A stretch of 64,000 nt of DNA, taken from assembly GCF_023516215.1 (NCBI RefSeq), contig NZ_CP097349.1, positions 5,236,001 to 5,300,000 of the forward strand. The letters are read 5' to 3'. Source of the stretch: Cytobacillus pseudoceanisediminis (lineage in GTDB: Bacteria; Bacillota; Bacilli; Bacillales; Cytobacillaceae). Within the stretch, counting starts at the first letter, position 1; every line of letters begins with the position of its first letter. Both the position numbers and the translations under genes were made by a program. The notes under the pieces were generated by a model. That model searched no databases, had not been told where the DNA came from, and saw only the letters and a program-made list of their open reading frames with translations. Below are positions 58,160 to 64,000 of this stretch, piece by piece.

Positions 58160-60424
58160 ATGGTAAAGCGCAGCCGTATTGTTGCCTTTTTCCTGATTGT
58201 TGTATTATTGGGAAGCCTGGCAGGGGCAACGACAAACAACATTTTAAAAAATATTAAGCTGGGCCTTGATTTGCAGGGCGGATTTGAAGTCCTCTATGAG
58301 GTAACGCCAAAAGATGGGCAGAAGGTTGATAAAGCCGTCCTTGCAAGTACTGCCGAAGCACTGGATAGGCGGATCAATGTTCTTGGAGTCAGTGAGCCGA
58401 ATATCCAGATTGAGGGAGATAAGAGGATCCGCGTTCAGCTTGCTGGTGTAACAGATCAGAATAAGGCAAGGGAAATTCTATCCACAGAAGCTAATCTATC
58501 ATTTAGAGATGTTAATGATCAATTGATGATGGATGGTTCAGACCTTGCTGAAAATGGGGCAAAGCAGACATTCGATGAAAACGGAAAGCCAAGTGTTTCA
58601 TTGAAGCTGAAGAGTGCAAGCAAATTTAAAGATGTAACTCAAAAAATTGTCAATATGGGAGCGCCAAATAACCTGCTTGTCATTTGGCTTGATTTTGAAG
58701 AAGGCCAGGATTCATTCCAGGCTGAGTCAGCAAAAGAAGATCCAAAATACTTATCTGCTCCACAGGTAAGCCAGATCTTTAATCAGGATACCGTGTCCAT
58801 TGTTGGGAATTTTACGATTGAAGAAGCAAAGACACTGTCGGATTTGTTGAATGCCGGTTCCCTGCCAGTACAGCTCGATGAAGTTTATTCGACATCGGTA
58901 GGTGCGAAATTCGGTGAGCAGGCAATGGAAACGACTATTCTTGCCGGTATTATTGGAATTGCCATTATATTTATCTACATGATTGCGGTATATCGTTTCC
59001 CTGGGTTTATAGCAACAATTACATTATCTTTCTATATTTATCTGATTTTACTCGTATTTGACTGGATGAATGGCGTATTGACGCTGCCTGGTATTGCTGC
59101 GCTCATTCTGGGGGTTGGTATGGCTGTTGATGCGAATATTATTACCTATGAGAGAATCCGCGAAGAAATAAAAGTGGGCAGAACAATCAAGTCAGCTTTT
59201 CAGGCTGGTGAGAAAAACTCCCTTTCGACGATATTTGATGCAAATATCACAACCATTTTAGCAGCAGCCGTTTTATTCATGTATGGGACAAGTTCTGTAA
59301 AAGGATTTGCTACCATGCTTATTATAAGCATCCTGGCAAGCTTTATTACTGCGGTTTATGGCACAAGGCTGCTAATGGGGCTTTGGGTTCATAGTAAAGC
59401 ACTGAATAAAAAGCCAGGCTGGTTTGGTGTTAAAAAAAGTGAAATCAAAAACATTGCTGAAAATTACGATACTCTGGATTTGCCGACCAAGTTCGATAAA
59501 TTTGATTTTGTAGGGAACCGCAAGAAGTTCTTCATCCTTTCTGCTGTATTAATTGCAGTGGGAATCATTGTTGTTTCTATTTTCCGTTTAAATCTAGGAA
59601 TCGATTTTGTCAGCGGTACCCGCATCGAGCAGCAGGCAAGTGAACCTTTAACAAAAGAAAAATTTCAAGCTGAATTATCAGCGCTTGGAATCGAGACAGA
59701 TGATATTGTCATCTCGGGCGATAATAAAGAAATCGGTGTTGCTAGATTTAAAGATGTTTTAACTAAAGATGAAATAGCAGAGGTTAAAACTCATTTTCAT
59801 GAAGAATTCGGTCAAGATCCGAATGTCAGCACAGTTTCACCAACTGTAGGAAAAGAGCTCGCTAAAAATGCACTAAAAGCTCTTGCCATAGCCTCTGTAG
59901 GCATTATCATCTATGTAACCATTCGATTTGAGATCAAGATGGCTATTCCAGCAGTTTTTGCACTTCTGCATGATGCCTTCTTTATAATCGCTGTATTTAG
60001 CTTTACGCGTCTTGAAGTGGACATTACCTTCATTGCAGCAGTACTGACGGTAGTAGGTTATTCGATCAACGATACAATCGTAACGTTCGACCGGATGCGT
60101 GAGAATATGCAGAAAAAGAAAAAGCTCAAATCATTCGAAGATATTGCTGATGTTGTAAACAAAAGTCTTCGCCAAACGCTTGGCCGCTCTGTGAATACTG
60201 TTTTAACTGTTGTATTTACTGTCGTTGCGCTCCTGGTGTTTGGAAGTGAGTCAATCAGAAATTTCTCGTTTGCGCTTCTGATCGGTTTAATTGCAGGTAC
60301 CTATTCATCGATTTTCCTTGCTGCGCAGATTTGGGCAGTATGGAAAGGCAAAGAACTGAAAGAAAAAGGCGTTATTAATACCGTAAAAGAAAAACGCAAA
60401 GTCAGTGACGAACCTCAAGTATAA
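58160..60424 (+). CDS. secDF: Fused protein translocase subunit SecDF
   Basis: Proton-driven factor aiding Sec export. 754 residues, natural SecD-SecF fusion as in Bacillus. SecD part: LGLDLQGGFEVLYEV, periplasmic domain with ALDRRINVLGVSEPNIQI, and membrane core LPGIAALILGVGMAVDANII. SecF part: LNLGIDFVSGTRIEQQ and VVGYSINDTIVTFDRMREN. Twelve membrane segments are expected. ATG at 58160 follows AAGGAGGA. Confidence 0.97.
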   Translation: MVKRSRIVAFFLIVVLLGSLAGATTNNILKNIKLGLDLQGGFEVLYEVTPKDGQKVDKAVLASTAEALDRRINVLGVSEPNIQIEGDKRIRVQLAGVTDQNKAREILSTEANLSFRDVNDQLMMDGSDLAENGAKQTFDENGKPSVSLKLKSASKFKDVTQKIVNMGAPNNLLVIWLDFEEGQDSFQAESAKEDPKYLSAPQVSQIFNQDTVSIVGNFTIEEAKTLSDLLNAGSLPVQLDEVYSTSVGAKFGEQAMETTILAGIIGIAIIFIYMIAVYRFPGFIATITLSFYIYLILLVFDWMNGVLTLPGIAALILGVGMAVDANIITYERIREEIKVGRTIKSAFQAGEKNSLSTIFDANITTILAAAVLFMYGTSSVKGFATMLIISILASFITAVYGTRLLMGLWVHSKALNKKPGWFGVKKSEIKNIAENYDTLDLPTKFDKFDFVGNRKKFFILSAVLIAVGIIVVSIFRLNLGIDFVSGTRIEQQASEPLTKEKFQAELSALGIETDDIVISGDNKEIGVARFKDVLTKDEIAEVKTHFHEEFGQDPNVSTVSPTVGKELAKNALKALAIASVGIIIYVTIRFEIKMAIPAVFALLHDAFFIIAVFSFTRLEVDITFIAAVLTVVGYSINDTIVTFDRMRENMQKKKKLKSFEDIADVVNKSLRQTLGRSVNTVLTVVFTVVALLVFGSESIRNFSFALLIGLIAGTYSSIFLAAQIWAVWKGKELKEKGVINTVKEKRKVSDEPQV

Positions 60425-60433
60425 TACTTTCAA

Positions 60434-60461
60434 AAACTCAGGCGAATGCCTGAGTTTTTTT
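60434..60461 (+). terminator. Terminator of secDF
   Basis: A 10-bp stem AAACTCAGGC/GCCTGAGTTT with a GAAT loop and a T-run. Confidence 0.9.
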
Positions 60462-60564
60462 GTTAATCTGGAAAACTGGATGCCGTCTATTTTACAAAAA
60501 AGGTTAATGATTCCGGGAAATAGGATAAACTAAAAACAAGTTCAGGGAGGAAGGAAGTATCGCT

Positions 60565-61467
60565 TTGGAAAATAACGATCGTTTTAAGAAAGCTGAATTT
60601 GCAGCCATTATTGGCATCGTGGGCAATATTATTCTTGCTGCCATCAAATGGGGAATAGGCATTTATTCAGGAAGTAAAGCGCTCGTGGCAGATGCGGTCC
60701 ATTCTGCTTCAGATGTAGCCGGATCCTTTGCTGTATATTTAGGGCTGAGAGCTGCAAAACAGCCGCCGGATAAGGATCACCCATATGGTCATGGAAAAGC
60801 TGAAATGATTGCAGCCATTATTGTTGCGGTTTTGCTGTTCCTCGTGGGAATTGAAATCGGCAAATCATCATTTGAGTCATTTTTTTCGCCAATTGAACCT
60901 CCAAAAGCAATTGCAATAGCTGCAGTGCTGGTTTCTATCATTGTGAAAGAAGCGATGTTTCGTTATAAGTATAATTTGGGAAAGAAACTAAACAGTGATG
61001 CTTTAATTGTAAATGCCTATGAACACCGTTCAGATGTCTATTCATCAATTGCAGCTTTAATAGGCATTGGATGTGCAATAATTGGCGGAAGAATGGGGAT
61101 CGAATGGCTTGAGTATGCAGATCCTGTTGCTGGTCTCATTGTTTCCCTTATGATTCTCAAGATGGCATGGAGGCTGGGGAAAGAATCCATTCATAGCACA
61201 CTTGATCATGTGCTTCATGAAGAAGATACACTTGAGATGCGCAAAACTGCTGAATCCGTTGATCTGGTTAAAAGGATTGATGAACTGCACGCCAGGGAAC
61301 ACGGACATTATGTTATTGTAGATATTAAAGTTTCAGTGGATCCCAATATGACTGTTGAGGATGGCCACCGGGTGGGCAAAGAAGTGAAACGCAAGCTGCT
61401 TGGATTGGAAAATGTTCAAAATGTATTTGTGCACATTAATCCTTATAGTGAAGAGCGCATAAATTAG
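60565..61467 (+). CDS. Cation diffusion facilitator transporter
   Basis: 300-residue metal/proton antiporter of the CDF family. Six membrane helices carry the metal site in LVADAVHSASDVAGS (helix II) and VNAYEHRSDVYSS (helix V); a C-terminal cytoplasmic domain ends HINPYSEERI. The D-H-x-x-D-type sites fit the manganese-exporting members (B. subtilis MneP and MneS), but zinc or iron cannot be excluded. TTG at 60565 follows AGGGAGGAAGG. Confidence 0.9.
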   Translation: MENNDRFKKAEFAAIIGIVGNIILAAIKWGIGIYSGSKALVADAVHSASDVAGSFAVYLGLRAAKQPPDKDHPYGHGKAEMIAAIIVAVLLFLVGIEIGKSSFESFFSPIEPPKAIAIAAVLVSIIVKEAMFRYKYNLGKKLNSDALIVNAYEHRSDVYSSIAALIGIGCAIIGGRMGIEWLEYADPVAGLIVSLMILKMAWRLGKESIHSTLDHVLHEEDTLEMRKTAESVDLVKRIDELHAREHGHYVIVDIKVSVDPNMTVEDGHRVGKEVKRKLLGLENVQNVFVHINPYSEERIN

Positions 61468-61491
61468 AGAAAATATTGGGGAGAGGATTGC

Positions 61492-61809
61492 ATGAAATTT
61501 CAATGGGCTTTATTATTTGGTTTTTTATTTGCACTAATAGTCGCTGTTTTTGCAGTAATCAATGTTGATAATGTAACGGTAAACTACTTGTTTGGGGAAA
61601 GCCAGTGGCCGCTGATTCTAGTGATTTTAGGATCAGTCCTTATGGGAGGAATGATTGTCGGGTCTGTGGGCCTTGTCCGTATTTACTCACTTCAAAGGAA
61701 AGTGAAAATACTAAAAAAGGAAAATGAAAAGCTGCATGCGGGACATGCGGTAAAGGATAATGCCAATAATGAAGAGTTTGAAAAAGAGCTGGATAGGGAT
61801 ATTCATTAA
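61492..61809 (+). CDS. LapA-family membrane protein YrvD
   Basis: 105 residues with two membrane helices (ALLFGFLFALIVAVFAVINV; WPLILVILGSVLMGGMIVGS) and a charged coiled-coil tail (LQRKVKILKKENEKL). Lipopolysaccharide-assembly-protein-A-like (DUF1049) family; in Gram-positives its role is unknown. ATG at 61492 follows GGGGAGAGG. 25 bp after the transporter gene, so probably co-transcribed. Confidence 0.9.
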   Translation: MKFQWALLFGFLFALIVAVFAVINVDNVTVNYLFGESQWPLILVILGSVLMGGMIVGSVGLVRIYSLQRKVKILKKENEKLHAGHAVKDNANNEEFEKELDRDIH

Positions 61810-61818
61810 AATAAAACA

Positions 61819-61843
61819 GGCTTGGGCTTTTGCCCAAGTTTTT
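61819..61843 (+). terminator. Terminator after yrvD
   Basis: The stem CTTGGGC/GCCCAAG with a TTTT loop and TTTTTC tail. Confidence 0.85.
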
Positions 61844-61971
61844 CTCTTGTCCGCAAAAAAGTGGCCTGCAATTCATATCTTTCTTTCCAAATCTGTATGG
61901 AATATCCCTATTTTAACTTATTGAAACACATGTCCCCCTCTTGTATAATTAATAAGCTGAGGGGTGAACGT

Positions 61972-64000
61972 ATGTTACATTCAAGAACGCGATGGATCGT
62001 TCGGCAAACACAGGAGGATAAGGTGCAGCAGCTTTCAAAGGAATTGAATATTTCTCCACTGGCCGCATCGCTGTTAATTAATCGCGGAATGGATACCGTT
62101 GATTCAGCACGGTATTTTTTATTGGATAAAGACCAGGAATTTCATGATCCTTTTTTAATGACAGATATGGCAAAAGCTGTTTCCAGAATAAAAGAAGCAA
62201 TTGAAAAACAGGAACCTATCTTAATTTTTGGTGATTATGATGCGGATGGAGTGACAAGCACTTCTGTCATGATGATGGCACTTAGAGATCTCGGTGCTGA
62301 CGTCCAATTCTACATACCGAATCGATTTACTGAAGGTTATGGACCAAATATCCCGGCTTTTGAGCAAGCCGCTGATACTGGCATCCGTTTAATTATTACC
62401 GTAGATACAGGGATATCGGCTGTAAACGAAGCAAAGGCTGCAAAAGAGCTTGGAATGGATTTGATTATTACAGATCACCATGAGCCTGGCCATGAGCTTC
62501 CTGAAGCATGGGCAATTGTGCATCCTAAGCATCCGGAAAGCAGATACCCATTCCGGGAACTGGCCGGTGTTGGAGTAGCATTTAAACTTGCACATGCGCT
62601 ATATGGTGAAATGCCTGATCACCTCTTGAAATAGCTGCAATCGGCACAATTGCCGACCTTGTTTCTTTAACGGGAGAGAACAGGCTTATTGCCAAGCGCG
62701 GGATTCAAAAGCTGAAATCAACTAAGAATACAGGTTTGAAAGCCTTGTTTAAAGCGGCTGGAATTGAACTTCCATCCATTAATGAAGAAACAATCGGCTT
62801 TACAATCGGGCCTCGCCTCAATGCAGCCGGCAGGCTTGAAAGTGCGGATCCGGCAGTGGATTTGCTTCTGACAAATGATCCTTATGAAGCACAAGCCATT
62901 GCTGAAGAAATTGAAACGTTAAATAAAGAGAGGCAAGCTATTGTCAATGACATTGCAGCACAAGCGGTTAAAGAGGTTGAAACTAATTTTCCTATCAGTA
63001 AGAATTCAGTAATTGTTGTAGGCAAAGAAGGCTGGAATGCCGGTGTAATTGGAATAGTAGCTTCGAAGCTTGTTGAAAAGTTTTACCGCCCAGCTATTGT
63101 TCTCAGTTATGACAGTGATAAAGGGCTGGCAAAGGGATCAGCAAGAAGTATTAAAGGTTTTGATCTGTTCAAAAATCTTTCTGAATGCCGGGATATCCTT
63201 CCCCACTTTGGGGGCCATCCAATGGCGGCAGGAATGACCTTGTCAATTGAATCGGTCGATGACCTCAGGGATAGACTGAATACTCTTGCAAATGAACAGC
63301 TGACCGAGGAAGATTTTATTCCGGTAACCAGCATTGATGGCGTCTTCCATCTAAAGGATATCAGCCTCTCTTCTATTGAAGAAATGCAGCTGCTTGCCCC
63401 ATTTGGGATGGGAAATCCAAAACCGAAAGTCATGATAAAAGAGGCCAATATTGCCGCTATGAGAAAAATCGGATCTGATCAAACTCATATAAAGGTCACC
63501 ATCGAAAATGATGGATCTTCCCTTGATGGAATCGGCTTTGGACTCGGACATTTGCATGAGCAGATTTCACCATATTCCAAGCTATCGGTTATTGGCGAAT
63601 TATCCATTAATGAATGGAATAATATTAAAAAACCGCAAATCTTCCTGCAGGATATGGCAGTGAACTCCTGGCAGCTATTTGATATCCGGAGTTTAAAGCG
63701 GCTCGAAAGGCTCCAAAGCGTCATTCCTGAGGTAAACACTACTTGGATATTCTTTAATGAGGAACATATATCCAAATTCAGGACATATGCAGGGGAAAGT
63801 ATGGTGAAAATATCATCTGAAGAGGATGCAGAAGCATTAAAACTAGATGGCTCAAACATCGTGCTTGCTGATATGCCGCCTTCAAAGGAAATGCTTGCTC
63901 ATGTATTCTCCGGAAAAAACCTGCCAGAATTTATGCTCATTTTTATAAAGAGGACAGTGACTATTTCAGCACTATTCCAACAAGAGATCATTTTAAGTGG
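61972..64000 (+). CDS. recJ: Single-stranded-DNA exonuclease RecJ, 5' part (two frameshifts here)
   Basis: 5'-3' exonuclease used in recombination and mismatch repair. DHH motifs: LIFGDYDADGVTSTSVMMMA, IITVDTGISAV and LIITDHHEPG; later DHHA1 with HFGGHPMAAGMTLS, then an OB fold. ATG at 61972 follows GAGGGGTG. A G is missing at 62628 (TTG AAA TAG for TTG GAA ATA GCT), and A6 at 63914-63919 should be A7, giving GKKPARIYAHFYKED. The gene runs off the window end; the C-terminal part is missing. Confidence 0.95.

Overview
The window is chromosomal DNA of an endospore-forming member of the Bacillaceae. Gene order follows the Bacillus subtilis engB-hem-valS-folC-comC-mre-min-spoIVF-rpl-obg-nad-safA-ruv-queA-tgt-secDF-recJ segment. 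Protein sequences, a gene for RNase E/G (absent from B. subtilis) and families of GC-rich intergenic repeats suggest a Cytobacillus or Mesobacillus-like genus. That placement is inference.

Layout: (1) 1-3100: the last codons of engB, then a three-gene polar amino-acid ABC transporter and a block of degenerate repeats. (2) 3115-10625: a small membrane protein, then the heme operon hemA-hemX-hemC-hemD-hemB-hemL, with a 124-bp tandem repeat array between hemX and hemC. (3) 11100-13800: spoVID and ysxE (spore coat) and a small membrane protein. (4) 13960-18362: T-box-controlled valS, then folC. (5) 18420-23999: a GGDEF protein, comC, spoIIB, maf, radC. (6) 24014-28507: mreBCD and minCD (shape and division-site selection). 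(7) 28645-31787: spoIVFA-spoIVFB (SigK activation) and rng. (8) 31933-36747: L21 leader, rplU-prp-rpmA, spo0B-obg, pheB-pheA. (9) 36815-42510: niaR and nifS facing nadB-nadC, then nadA (NAD synthesis), with a NiaR-type operator. (10) 42931-48282: safA with a long repeat domain, a second CotS-type kinase, coxA, bofC, and a very small tyrosine recombinase. (11) 48445-52958: ruvAB, a DUF2905 protein, queA, tgt, yajC. (12) 52970-54577: an IS1182-type element inserted into the yajC terminator. (13) 54582-64000: yrzE, yrbG, spoVB, comN, secDF, a cation efflux transporter, lapA and recJ (cut by the window end).

The most striking property concerns the sequence itself. Fourteen well-conserved genes, most of them core or essential, are broken by sixteen small events. 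Every event is a deletion of one or two bases, and nearly all lie in G, A or T homopolymers. The missing bases can be named in each case, and restoring them gives full-length proteins. This is best read as systematic homopolymer undercalling in a long-read assembly, not as pseudogenes. One such event creates a false in-frame minC-minD fusion. These genes are annotated over their restored extents.

I see no undescribed multi-gene system here: no CRISPR array, toxin-antitoxin pair, prophage, or biosynthetic or defence cluster. Candidates worth a second look are the tandem array inside the heme operon, the catalytic-domain-only recombinase with an inverted repeat over its promoter region, the IS that duplicated an entire terminator hairpin, the pairing of each LysM coat protein with a CotS-type kinase, the expanded SafA, and several genes with strong ribosome binding sites but no ordinary start codon.
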